This document shows, in pieces, positions 17,524 through 25,090 of a DNA stretch of 49,413 bases. This DNA comes from JAGHKQ01 sp041920565 (lineage in GTDB: Bacteria; Bacillota; Bacilli; Bacillales; Bacillaceae_G): assembly GCA_041920565.1 (NCBI GenBank), contig JBHGXS010000026.1:1-49413 (forward strand), read 5' to 3'. The first letter of the stretch is position 1. Each line of letters starts with the position of its first letter. A model generated the notes under the pieces. That model did no database searches and was not told the DNA's origin. It saw only the letters and a program-made list of their open reading frames with translations. The translations under genes and the position numbers were made by a program.

Positions 17524-18504
17524 ATGGATACAGCCACTCATTTAATGATGGGCATTACACTCGGCGGTCTTGCCACGCTCGATCCGGCCATCGGCCAAAA
17601 CGAAACAGCTGTACAAGCGGTTATGCTGGCAACGATTGTCGGTTCTAATATTCCTGATATTGATACAGTATTAAAATTACGAAATAATGCAAAATATATT
17701 CGCAATCACCGCGGCATTACTCATTCTATTCCCGCAGTTATCCTTTGGACATTCGTAGTCAGCGGTCTTGCCCACCTATTCTTTCCGGCATCGCCTTATC
17801 TCCATGTTTTGCTTTGGTCCTTTATCGCTGTATTTCTCCATGTATTTGTCGATATTTTCAACGCATATGGTACACAAGCGCTCCGTCCTTTTACAAAAAA
17901 ATGGATCGCTCTCGGCGTCATTAATACATTTGATATCGTTATTTTTCTTATCCATGCTGCTGCAGTAGCTCTTATCTTTATCGGAACGCATAAAGGCTAC
18001 ACATGTCTGTCTGCCTACGTGTTAACTGCAATATATTATGTAGGCAGAATTGTTATGAGGCAAAACATTGAAAGCATTGTAAAAAAACGATTCAAAAATG
18101 TAGAACAAGTTGTAATTTCTCCGACATACCGCTTTTATCATTATCATTTAGCCGTTGTTACGGACACGCACTTTTATGTCGCCCGTTCAAGACGAGGGAA
18201 TATTATGATTTACGATAAATTTGAACGGGTTCCATTGCCTGACAACCCCGTCATAAAAGCGGCTCAAAAAGACCAGAATATTTCTGCTTTCTTATCCTTT
18301 TCTCCCGTATATCGGTGGGATTTGTTTGAATACAATGACCATTATGAAGTCAGATTTATTGATTTGCGATACAGAAGCAAAGATTATTACCCTTTCGTAG
18401 CAATCGCTCAGCTGGACAAAGATTTAAACATTGTCAGCTCCTATACAGGATGGATTTTCAGCGAAGAAAGGCTGCGCAAAAAATTGGAATTAATTCCAAA
18501 TTAA
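17524..18504 (+). CDS. yfhP: Membrane-bound metal-dependent hydrolase family protein YfhP
   Basis: 326 residues, matching B. subtilis YfhP (327). The DUF457 (LexA-binding/metal-dependent hydrolase-like) domain has the conserved histidine-aspartate set: THLMMG near the start, IPDIDTV (about 46-52), HRGITHSI (about 63-70) and HVFVDIFNAYGT. Four or so hydrophobic segments lie in the first 185 residues and a soluble domain follows. The family's activity is unproven; in B. subtilis YfhP is described as a negative regulator of its neighbour. The start is supported by GGAGGG 7 bases upstream. Confidence 0.9.
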   Translation: MDTATHLMMGITLGGLATLDPAIGQNETAVQAVMLATIVGSNIPDIDTVLKLRNNAKYIRNHRGITHSIPAVILWTFVVSGLAHLFFPASPYLHVLLWSFIAVFLHVFVDIFNAYGTQALRPFTKKWIALGVINTFDIVIFLIHAAAVALIFIGTHKGYTCLSAYVLTAIYYVGRIVMRQNIESIVKKRFKNVEQVVISPTYRFYHYHLAVVTDTHFYVARSRRGNIMIYDKFERVPLPDNPVIKAAQKDQNISAFLSFSPVYRWDLFEYNDHYEVRFIDLRYRSKDYYPFVAIAQLDKDLNIVSSYTGWIFSEERLRKKLELIPN

Positions 18505-18536
18505 AAAGCAATGATTGGGTTGCCAATCATTGCTTT
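18505..18536. terminator. Bidirectional terminator between yfhP and yfhJ
   Basis: AAGCAATGATTGG / CCAATCATTGCTT is a 13-bp perfect stem directly after the yfhP stop and abutting the yfhJ stop. Confidence 0.9.
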
Positions 18537-18802
18537 CAATGTTTTAAATAATCATCCCTATTAATTAAGTGCCCGTATTTCGGATTATCTGTTTTTACAA
18601 GATGCAAATGGCTGCCATGGTTCTCAATCCTGTTTGCAACGATTGCTTCCGCCATTTCAGGACCGTGATATTTTCCCGCTTTAGCATAGGTTGCTTCAAA
18701 ATCTTCCCATAACAGCTCAACCCATGCCCTGGCTTGCGCATATGATAAAGATTGATTTTTTTCAAGAAGCTTTTTGGTCAATCGCTCGATTGCTTCGTTC
18801 AT
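18536..18802 (-). CDS. yfhJ: WVELL protein family YfhJ
   Basis: 88-residue protein with the family's name-giving WVELLWEDFEATYAKAG motif at about 27-43. Mostly helical, soluble, function unknown. Length and gene neighbourhood (yfhH, sspK, yfhP) match the Bacillus family. The ATG follows AAGGAGAATGAAAC. Confidence 0.88.
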   Translation of the reverse strand: MNEAIERLTKKLLEKNQSLSYAQARAWVELLWEDFEATYAKAGKYHGPEMAEAIVANRIENHGSHLHLVKTDNPKYGHLINRDDYLKH

Positions 18803-18926
18803 GTTTCATTCTCCTTCCTTTGGAAGATTTTATTAAACTTTACACTTACATATTCTTTCTCCATTTGACAAACGCTATTATTGATATTCAGTGGAATATC
18901 AATCTCGGTTGAAGGGAGTCTTCCTC

Positions 18927-19085
18927 TTGGGTCAAAATAAAGAAGCATACTCTGAACACCGAAACAACAGTAAAATTGACGCAGAGCCGAAAGCAAAGGC
19001 TCGCTTTGCGTCAAAACGTCCCGACGGTTCCATTAATACTCATCCGCAAGAACGCATGCATGCTGCTACGCAGCAAGAAGCATAA
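18927..19085 (+). CDS. sspK: Small acid-soluble spore protein K
   Basis: 52-residue spore protein with the SspK core ASKRPDGSINTHPQERMHA, almost identical to the B. subtilis pattern ASKRADGSINQHPQERMRA. Minor core-localised SASP made under sigma-G control. It starts with TTG at 18927, 9 bases after AAGGGAG at 18912-18917; the longer in-frame upstream stretch includes the ribosome site. It is transcribed divergently from yfhJ. Confidence 0.92.
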   Translation: MGQNKEAYSEHRNNSKIDAEPKAKARFASKRPDGSINTHPQERMHAATQQEA

Positions 19086-19117
19086 TTCGCTTTTTATCCT
19101 TACTTTGAGGTGATTCG

Positions 19118-19273
19118 ATGAGCTACCGTGAGCGTCTAGATGAGCATTCTGAACTGTTCAATCATACATGGACACGCCCAAAACGTCAAAAATCACAAGT
19201 GAACGGGCAAACCCAAATAACACAAAACACGATTATTTTAAAAAGTAATGCTAAAGCACATCGCTGGTTATAA
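19118..19273 (+). CDS. YpzG-like small protein
   Basis: 51 residues: basic, with TWTRPKRQKSQVNGQTQ in the middle and ending NAKAHRWL. This pattern (HSELFxHTWTRPK, QVNGET, KAHRW) is that of the YpzG-like Bacillus family of unknown function. GAGGTGATTCG precedes the ATG. It follows sspK by 32 bases and may be in the same spore-expressed transcript, since no terminator separates them. Confidence 0.8.
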   Translation: MSYRERLDEHSELFNHTWTRPKRQKSQVNGQTQITQNTIILKSNAKAHRWL

Positions 19274-19286
19274 ACAACTATATCGT

Positions 19287-19321
19287 AAAAACCAGAGGAC
19301 TCATCGTTTCTCTGGTTTTTT
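19287..19321. terminator. Bidirectional terminator between the YpzG-like gene and yfhH
   Basis: AAAACCAGAG / CTCTGGTTTT, a perfect 10-bp stem between convergent genes, with T-runs on both strands. Confidence 0.85.
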
Positions 19322-19630
19322 CAATAATGAAATCGGAATGCCAATTTCCTCTTCTTTGTTGTCTTCACGATACCCCCATGCAAATACACCGTTAAAATAA
19401 GTAATAGTAAAATAAAACCCTTGCTCCTCAGCAAGCTCATATGTTTCTCCGACCTGAAACTGAGACAGATCCGTCATATACGCTTTTGCCATCGCCATTT
19501 TACGTGTGAGTACCTCATATTCGTTTATCATGCCAAGCTGCTCGGCCTTTACCGCTTTTTCCTTGAGCATGCGGATTTCTTCTCGCAATTCATGCTCTGT
19601 CATGTCGCTGTATCGTTTTTGTATATGCAT
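19301..19630 (-). CDS. yfhH: DUF1811 family protein YfhH
   Basis: 109-residue cytoplasmic protein: an N-terminal helical hairpin (KRYSDMTEHELREEIRMLKEKA, MINEYEVLTRKMAMAKAYM) and a C-terminal beta barrel (VGETYELAEEQGFYFTITYFNGVFAWGY). The YfhH family is of unknown function; the gene lies beside recX in Bacillus. The start at 19630 is 8 bases from AAAGGA; the ATG three codons earlier overlaps the ribosome site. Confidence 0.88.
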   Translation of the reverse strand: MHIQKRYSDMTEHELREEIRMLKEKAVKAEQLGMINEYEVLTRKMAMAKAYMTDLSQFQVGETYELAEEQGFYFTITYFNGVFAWGYREDNKEEEIGIPISLLKKPEKR

Positions 19631-19790
19631 TGCCTTCATCCTTTTTCGCTAGTTTCTGCTTTTATAGTATCGGATTTTTGTTTGCTTCTAAAGAGCTTTG
19701 CTTTTCGCCAAGAAATTTAGAAACGTGTCCTTGTACTCCTGCTTCTTATCATACCATTCTAAAAGCGTACCATACAAAAAGACATAGCCC

Positions 19791-20603
19791 CTATTGCTCG
19801 TCTTTTAATTCTCTTAAGAGCCTATCAATCAGCTCCAACGAAAATCCTTTTCGGTAGAGTGCTTGTTTCATCTTATTTTCGTACGTCCATCCTTCAAATT
19901 TTTTATACTTCTCATGATATTTTTTGCCGTGATACAAAAGTGCCTCCCATTCCTCATTATTGTCTTTTTCTATTTCTATTGTTTCTAAACCGATTGAAAT
20001 GACATCATGCGTGTAGCCTTTCCGGATCAGCATTTCTTCAAGCTTTTGTCTTACTTGCAGAGAAGATAGATGTTTATAAGTCTTTAGTTTCTTTTGGCAT
20101 AAACGTTCAGCGTTTTCGATTTGCTTCTCTTTCGGATATTCATGTAAACTATCTGTAATAACATTGTTTGGAATGCCTTTTTCGATAAGTTCTCGACGAA
20201 TGACGACGGGACCTTTCATCGGAACGTTGCTTTGTGTGCGGACATAAGCAACGGCGTACTCACGATCATTGATGTAGTTTTGTTCTGACAGCTTATGAAT
20301 CGCTTCTGAAATAACATGATTGCCGACCTCTTTTTTCTTTAAATACTCTTCCATTTCTTTTTTTGTACGCATTTGAAAAGACAGATAAGAGACCGCAAGA
20401 AGATACGCTTTTCTTATTTCTTCATCATACAGAACATCAGACAGATCAAGCTCGTCAATTTCCATGCCTTTTCTTAGCCCATGTTTAATTAACGTATGCT
20501 CGTCTACACTGAATCCGTATTCTTCACCTGCACCTTTATCTATGTAAATGTTATATCGTTCTTTATTATGTTTTTGCACTTCCACTTTCGTAATAATCGC
20601 CAT
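19791..20603 (-). CDS. recX: Recombination regulator RecX
   Basis: 270-residue modulator of RecA filaments. Repeated three-helix units are visible (LAVSYLSFQMRTKKEMEEYLKKKEV, AIHKLSEQNYINDREYAVAYV, PVVIRRELIEKGI, LSSLQVRQKLEEMLIRKGY, FEGWTYENKMKQALYRKGFS), as in long Firmicute RecX. The start at 20603 is 6 bases after GAGGTGA; 12 upstream in-frame codons are excluded. The yfhF remnant is divergent from it, preserving the B. subtilis order recX-yfhF. Confidence 0.94.
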   Translation of the reverse strand: MAIITKVEVQKHNKERYNIYIDKGAGEEYGFSVDEHTLIKHGLRKGMEIDELDLSDVLYDEEIRKAYLLAVSYLSFQMRTKKEMEEYLKKKEVGNHVISEAIHKLSEQNYINDREYAVAYVRTQSNVPMKGPVVIRRELIEKGIPNNVITDSLHEYPKEKQIENAERLCQKKLKTYKHLSSLQVRQKLEEMLIRKGYTHDVISIGLETIEIEKDNNEEWEALLYHGKKYHEKYKKFEGWTYENKMKQALYRKGFSLELIDRLLRELKDEQ

Positions 20604-20753
20604 TGTTTTCACCTCACTTCTTTTTATTGTATCATACAAAGAAAATTCGTCTTAATACTTGGATAATAAGCTTACTTTATAGAATTTTCGGTCCTGTAAA
20701 AAGAATAAAACGGGCTCAATCCCAATTGAAGCAGCATATATTTAAAGTAAGGA

Positions 20754-21024
20754 GTGATCATGTTAGATATTGCTGTCTCCGGTCCTTTAAACATCACATC
20801 TCCCCACTCGGTTACTATGAAAGAGTTCGGGAAAACAATTGGCAGGATTCTGGGCAGACCTCATTGGATTCCCGTTCCCGGATTTGCATTAAAGCTTTTG
20901 CTCGGAGAAATGAGCACTCTTATATTGGATGGCCAAAAAGTCCTTCCAAAAAAAAGCAATGAATAATGGCTATATTCATTCTTATCCTAATCTTGAAGAA
21001 ACATTAATCGATATATTGAAATAA
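20754..21024 (+). pseudogene. yfhF: Remnant of yfhF (TIGR01777 SDR-family epimerase)
   Basis: Only the C-terminal third of a roughly 300-residue SDR39U1/YfhF protein remains. The text SGPLNITSPHSVTMKEFG, LGRPHWIPVPGFALKLLLGE and LILDGQKVLPKK matches the family end. The frame breaks in a run of eight As (20948-20955): one A too many gives a stop at 20966, while the next frame continues AMNNGYIHSYPNLEETLIDI to a stop at 21024. The Rossmann N-terminal half is missing. An AAGGAG site stands before the ATG at 20760, so a short peptide could still be made. Confidence 0.8.
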
Positions 21025-21037
21025 TAAGGGGACTATC

Positions 21038-22168
21038 ATGAAAACACTGTTTAAGCACGCCATGATTTATCCTGTTACATCTCCGAAACTTCAAGGAGAT
21101 TTGTTGATAGAAAATGGCAAAATTGTTGCAATAGAACGAAATATTGAAGTCGCGGAACATATGACAATCATTGATGCCCGCGGTCTTCACCTTCTTCCCG
21201 GTTTTATCGATGTTCATACACACTTGGGCTTATATGATGAGGGTACGGGTTGGGCGGGAAACGATGCAAATGAAACCGTTGAAGTATTAACACCCCATAT
21301 ACGTTCGATGGATGGTATCCATCCTCTTGATATTGCATTTCAAGATGCGATTCAAAACGGAATTACAACCGTTCATATCATGCCAGGAAGTCAAAATGTG
21401 ATCGGCGGAACAACATGTGTTGTAAAAACCGCCGGAAAAAGTATTGATAAAATGATTATGAAAGAACCGGCTGGCTTAAAAATTGCGCTGGGGGAAAATC
21501 CAAAACGAATTCACAGCAACGGCAACAAAGAATCCATTACACGTATGGGAATCATGGGGATGCTGCGGGAGGCATTTCATGAAGCAAGTCATTACGGTCA
21601 TGATCAAGATTTTCGCATGGCTCCTATTTTAAAAGCGCTGCGTCGCGAAATTCCTGTTCGTATTCATGCTCATCGTGCTGATGATATTTTATCAGCCGTA
21701 CGCTTTGCTGAAGAATTTAATTTGGATTTGCGCATCGAGCATTGTACAGAAGGACATTTAATTGCTGAAGAATTAGCGGGACAAAATCTAAAAGTATCAG
21801 TAGGTCCTACATTAACGCGCCGGTCTAAAATTGAACTAAAAAATAAAACTTGGCACACCTATCAGGTACTAGCTGAATATGATATAGAGGTGTCCATCAC
21901 GACGGACCACCCGTATACACCCATTCAATATTTAAATGTATGCGCTGCTCTTGCTGTTCGTGAAGGTCTAGATGAACAGAAAGCCCTGGAAGGAATCACT
22001 ATCAATCCGGCACGAAACTTACAAATTGAACATCAAGCAGGAAGCTTGGAAATCGGAAAGGATGCAGATATTGTTTTATGGACACATCACCCTTTCCATT
22101 ATCTAGCAAAACCTGTAATGACTATGATAAATGGAAAAATTATTTACAAAAAAAATAAAAAAAATTAG
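21038..22168 (+). CDS. Amidohydrolase family protein (imidazolonepropionase-like)
   Basis: 376-residue metal-dependent hydrolase of the TIM-barrel amidohydrolase superfamily. Metal ligands are visible: HTH at 60-62 in FIDVHTHLG, a later HAH motif (VRIHAHRADD), a histidine in RIEHCTEGH and the catalytic aspartate in TTDHPYTP. The C-terminal composite beta domain ends with GSLEIGKDADIVLW. Probably hydrolyses a cyclic amide or peptide-like substrate; the exact one cannot be told. No signal peptide. AAGGGGAC precedes the ATG. It follows the decayed yfhF by 13 bases. Confidence 0.82.
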   Translation: MKTLFKHAMIYPVTSPKLQGDLLIENGKIVAIERNIEVAEHMTIIDARGLHLLPGFIDVHTHLGLYDEGTGWAGNDANETVEVLTPHIRSMDGIHPLDIAFQDAIQNGITTVHIMPGSQNVIGGTTCVVKTAGKSIDKMIMKEPAGLKIALGENPKRIHSNGNKESITRMGIMGMLREAFHEASHYGHDQDFRMAPILKALRREIPVRIHAHRADDILSAVRFAEEFNLDLRIEHCTEGHLIAEELAGQNLKVSVGPTLTRRSKIELKNKTWHTYQVLAEYDIEVSITTDHPYTPIQYLNVCAALAVREGLDEQKALEGITINPARNLQIEHQAGSLEIGKDADIVLWTHHPFHYLAKPVMTMINGKIIYKKNKKN

Positions 22169-22269
22169 TTTTCTTTTTTAACAAGATAAAGTATCATACG
22201 AATATAACTGCAAAAAAACCATGATCAATTTGTCTGGTTCGTTGTTTGTTGTTTACTTTCAAATTGACC

Positions 22270-22340
22270 TATGGGGAAGGCAAATGGTGCGCCACCAGCT
22301 GTAAGGACTGGTTCTAGTGGGTTCGATTCCCACCCCGAAA
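22270..22340 (+). ncRNA. tRNA-like element (possible pseudo-tRNA)
   Basis: A tRNA-like fold can be drawn. T arm: GTGGG-TTCGATT-CCCAC (317-333 of the 22 kb block), perfect. Anticodon arm: CCAG(C)/(A)CTGG with a seven-base loop TGTAAGG, or ACCAG/CTGGT with a nine-base loop. D arm: GGC/GCC enclosing a GG-containing loop. Variable region five bases. Acceptor arm: only five of seven pairs (TATGGGG with CCCGAAA), no CCA, and no U33 in the seven-base version. It therefore looks like a decayed or repurposed tRNA, not a translating one. Pseudo-tRNAs inside larger regulatory RNAs have been reported in B. cereus. Confidence 0.45.
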
Positions 22341-22375
22341 TTTTCTTATGCAAATAAAAAAATTTCGAGGGTGGG
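22329..22375 (+). promoter_or_regulatory. Long leader hairpin upstream of the GNAT gene
   Basis: CCCACCC(CGAAATTTT) at 22329-22344 pairs with AAAATTTCG(A)GGGTGGG at 22359-22375: 16 base pairs, one bulged A, 14-base loop. Its left arm is the 3' side of the T arm and acceptor of the tRNA-like element, so the two folds exclude each other. No T-run follows, so it is not a simple terminator. The GNAT ribosome site lies 29 bases downstream. Confidence 0.6.
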
Positions 22376-22417
22376 ATGTACACATAGGAACATACTGCCC
22401 TCATGAGGAGGATTAGT

Positions 22418-22978
22418 ATGCTAAAAAAACGTGACCTACACGACTGCCATGTTCTCTACGAGCTGATGGTGCACCCGGATGTCTTCCCTTTTGTGCGTCA
22501 AAAAGCATATTCGTACGAAGAATTCCTTTTCTTGACAAAACAAACGATTGAAGCGGAAGAGCGTGGAGAACTTATTTCCAGAACAATTTTAGATGAGTGG
22601 GGAAACCCGATTGGCACCATCAATTTATTTGATATCCAAGACGGAGCAGGATTTTTAGGAACATGGCTTGGCAAGCCTTACCATGGCTGCGGCTATAATA
22701 AACCAGCGAAGGATGCTTTTTTTCATGAGCTTTTTTATGAGCTCGGGATTGAGACGATCTTCATGCGCATTCGCAAAGTCAACATTCGCTCTATCAAAGC
22801 AGCTGAAAAACTTCCTTACGTAACGCTTGCTAATGAAACAAGAAAACATGTATATGATCAAATCAATGCAGATAGCGATATCTATAATTTATATGAAATT
22901 TCAAAAGACCAATATACTCTTTATACATTGCGAGAGGGAGCAACGTACCACGAGCCTCATCAATTAAAAGAAGCTTAA
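22418..22978 (+). CDS. GNAT family N-acetyltransferase
   Basis: 186-residue RimJ/RimL-like acetyltransferase using acetyl-CoA. The fold is recognisable from DLHDCHVLYELMVHPDVFPFV at the start, IGTINLFDIQDGAGFLGTWLGKPYHGCGY in the acetyl-CoA binding region and the motif VNIRSIKAAEKLPY near residue 130. The substrate is unknown. The start at 22418 follows GAGGAGG by 7 bases. The leader carries the tRNA-like element and long hairpin, so expression may be controlled at the RNA level. Confidence 0.85.
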   Translation: MLKKRDLHDCHVLYELMVHPDVFPFVRQKAYSYEEFLFLTKQTIEAEERGELISRTILDEWGNPIGTINLFDIQDGAGFLGTWLGKPYHGCGYNKPAKDAFFHELFYELGIETIFMRIRKVNIRSIKAAEKLPYVTLANETRKHVYDQINADSDIYNLYEISKDQYTLYTLREGATYHEPHQLKEA

Positions 22979-23053
22979 AACTCTCGTATACAATCACCTG
23001 TCATTGGGTAACCTAAGAGATGGTTACTCTATTCTTTCTTGAGGTGATGCGAA

Positions 23054-23176
23054 ATGGATAAGAAAAAGCGTGAAAAATCGAGAAATAAACTGTCAGCCAC
23101 GCAAGAAGTATTATATTCTCGTGAATTTAAAAAGGCTGACCGCGCAGCAGGCTACAAGCCAAACGGTATTTATTGA
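23054..23176 (+). CDS. yfhE: YfhE family small protein
   Basis: 40-residue, very basic peptide with the YfhE family core LSATQEVLYSREFKKADRAAGYKP. Function unknown. TTGAGGTGATGCG precedes the ATG. In B. subtilis yfhE lies next to yfhF, and here it lies downstream of the yfhF remnant with two genes in between. Confidence 0.85.
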   Translation: MDKKKREKSRNKLSATQEVLYSREFKKADRAAGYKPNGIY

Positions 23177-23217
23177 TCTGTTTGTTCGCATCTATGGGAA
23201 CGATTTACTATTATTTT

Positions 23218-23255
23218 AGAAAAACTCCTTTCCTTTTGAAAGGGGTTTTTCTTTT
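23218..23255 (+). terminator. Terminator after yfhE
   Basis: AGAAAAACTCCTTTC / GAAAGGGGTTTTTCT forms a nearly perfect 15-bp stem, followed by TTT, about 40 bases after the yfhE stop. Confidence 0.85.
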
Positions 23256-23487
23256 GTGAATAACTTTTTCCGCAATATTTCAACAATTGTGAATAACTTT
23301 TCATTACCATATAAACACCTAGGTCTATAAAATGATATTTTGTTTATACTATTGTGGATAATCTATCCTTTTTATGTGGATTATGTGAATTATTTTGTTA
23401 ATATTTCAATAATACTATTTATTGAAACCGTTTTTTTTTGTGGGTAAGGTAAAAGATCACAAATAAAAATCCTCGTGTTTATCCACA
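23255..23487. promoter_or_regulatory. Cluster of DnaA-box sequences between yfhE and ugtP
   Basis: Four exact matches to the DnaA box TTATNCACA occur within 233 bases: TGTGAATAA at 23255-23263 and 23288-23296, TGTGGATAA at 23353-23361 (all one orientation), and TTATCCACA at 23479-23487. One-mismatch copies stand at 23375-23383, 23384-23392 and 23439-23447. The region is AT-rich and non-coding. This could titrate DnaA or be a minor DnaA-regulated site; no oriC genes (dnaA, dnaN) are present. Confidence 0.5.
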
Positions 23488-23492
23488 CGAGG
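23461..23492 (-). terminator. Terminator after ugtP
   Basis: On the minus strand CCTCGTGT-GGATAA-ACACGAGG is followed by ATTTTTATTT, 8 bases after the ugtP stop. A perfect DnaA box overlaps its loop. Confidence 0.85.
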
Positions 23493-23500
23493 AAACAATA

Positions 23501-24652
23501 TTATGTCACGGATTGCACCAACAATCTTTCTTCCTGCACACTCTTAAAATCATTCAGTATAGTATCCACAATGTGGATAGCAGCATTGTGTTGGTAAATG
23601 GTACGCATCGCTTCCTTCATCTTCAAAAGTCTGGCATCGTTTTGAAGCAGGTCTTTTGTTTTTTGAAATACATCGTCACCTTCCCGGATGACTATAGCTG
23701 CACCTTTACGTTCAAAATATAGAGCATTTTCATTTTCTTGCCCCGGCACAGGTTTATATAAAATAACAGGTACTTGCAAAGCTGCTGTTTCACTCAGTGT
23801 GATGCCCCCCGGTTTTGTAATTAAGCACGATGTAATTCGAAATAATTCATCAATATGCTCAACATATCCAAATACTTTTAGCTGCTCCTTATAGCGTTCT
23901 TGCAAAGGACGAAGCTCTTCTTGCAGCAATTCATTTTTTCCGCAAACAACGACAACTTGCAATTCAGGAACCGTTACAAAGGACTCGCATAGTTCTTTGA
24001 CATTTCCTAATACCCCATGTGCCCCCGCAACAATAAGCAGCGTTTTCTTCGAAGGACATAATTGGTATTTTTCGTACAATCCTTCTGTTTTCATCGGAAT
24101 TTCGAAATTTCTGCGAATAGGAATGCCGGTGACTTTTATACGATTAGCAGGAACGCCAGTCTGCACCATAATTTGCTTTACATAGTCTGTCGCAACAAAG
24201 TAATAATCTACTTGATGATGAATCCAAATTTTATGCAAACAGAAATCTGTTAACACATTGTATACAGGAGTAGAAAAGCCTGCTTGTTTTTTTAATTCGG
24301 GCACTGCAATAATCGGAAATGTATTAATAATGATGTCGGGTCTTTCTGTTGCCAAAATGCTCTTTAGCCGCTTTCTTCCAAAGTTTGCATACCACAGTGC
24401 TATTTTTTTATCATATATCTTTTCAACGCCGTAATAAAACAGACGGTATAATTCTTTACCAATGGTATAACTCTTTAAATATAAATATTTTGTGATGTCC
24501 GTAATAACAGGGTGTGATTCAGCAAACAGATCACAAACAATTACATTCTCTATACCATTCTGACGAAATGTATGCTCGAGCGTTTTAGCTACTTGTACAT
24601 GTCCATTGCCATAATGGGCCGTCAAGATTAACACCTTGGGGTTTTTAACCAA
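23501..24652 (-). CDS. ugtP: Processive diacylglycerol beta-glucosyltransferase UgtP
   Basis: 383-residue GT28-type enzyme (B. subtilis UgtP 382). It transfers glucose from UDP-glucose to diacylglycerol at the inner membrane face, making glycolipids and the anchor of lipoteichoic acid. Hallmarks: VLILTAHYGNGHVQVA at the start, TDFCLHKIWIHHQVD (about 152-166) and TKPGGITLSETAALQVPVILYKPVPGQENENA in the UDP-sugar site. The start is TTG, 7 bases after AGGAGTG. In B. subtilis UgtP also couples nutrient status to cell size through FtsZ. Confidence 0.95.
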   Translation of the reverse strand: MVKNPKVLILTAHYGNGHVQVAKTLEHTFRQNGIENVIVCDLFAESHPVITDITKYLYLKSYTIGKELYRLFYYGVEKIYDKKIALWYANFGRKRLKSILATERPDIIINTFPIIAVPELKKQAGFSTPVYNVLTDFCLHKIWIHHQVDYYFVATDYVKQIMVQTGVPANRIKVTGIPIRRNFEIPMKTEGLYEKYQLCPSKKTLLIVAGAHGVLGNVKELCESFVTVPELQVVVVCGKNELLQEELRPLQERYKEQLKVFGYVEHIDELFRITSCLITKPGGITLSETAALQVPVILYKPVPGQENENALYFERKGAAIVIREGDDVFQKTKDLLQNDARLLKMKEAMRTIYQHNAAIHIVDTILNDFKSVQEERLLVQSVT

Positions 24653-25081
24653 ACAAATCCACTCCTAGCGTTTCTGTCCTTAACATCGTTTTGACAACGA
24701 GCATTAAAAACTTCTGTCTTCAATATCTATTTTCATTTTCAGCTCTTTTTGAAGAACTGGTTATGTAATTGTTGTGGATATGCAATGCATAGCTGTATTA
24801 CCCCTTTAATACCATTTCAATGTATCCATATTTTATCATTATACTTTTCCATACTCGCTTTCGCAACAACAGTTTTCTACCTTAATCATACTTATTCTAC
24901 TACTTCTTATTCTTCCATATCTGTATATTTCCCTTTACATTTATGTAAAATTCCTATTGATTTTGCTCATATTGAAATAACGGATATATTAAGTATAACA
25001 TTGTAACTCCTCATCAAACTACCCTTTCCCACCATTAGGATATATGCATTTTTTCCATAAAAAAACTAACCCCTTGCAGGA
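24653..25081. other. Intergenic gap between ugtP and pflA
   Basis: No credible gene is seen in this T-rich (plus strand) stretch of about 430 bases. It must hold the ugtP promoter on the minus strand, but I see no clear -35/-10 pair. One palindrome stands out: TTTACAT-TT-ATGTAAA at 24934-24949, which might be an operator. An 85-codon open frame at 24749-25006 has no ribosome site and low-complexity composition. Confidence 0.4.
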
Positions 25082-25090
25082 TTAGTTTTT
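25061..25090 (-). terminator. Terminator after pflA
   Basis: AAAAACTAACCCC / GGATTAGTTTTT forms a stem (with G-T pairs) that overlaps the last codons of pflA, with the T-run on the minus strand. Confidence 0.75.

Noticed and set aside
17343..17537. 64-codon minus-strand frame between mutY and yfhP
   Set aside because: It is explained by the inverted-repeat element and covers the yfhP ribosome site; no start signal.
20603..20962. Open frame of 119 codons on the plus strand across the recX-yfhF gap
   Set aside because: It overlaps the recX promoter and the yfhF relic in another frame, has no ribosome site, and its composition is not protein-like.
22359..22400. T-box riboswitch-like string GAGGGTGGGAT before the GNAT gene
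   Set aside because: The true T-box core (AGGGUGGNACCGCG) is not complete, no specifier loop is visible and no terminator follows.
24749..25006. 85-codon plus-strand frame between ugtP and pflA
   Set aside because: No ribosome binding site, low-complexity T-rich sequence, and no recognisable motif.
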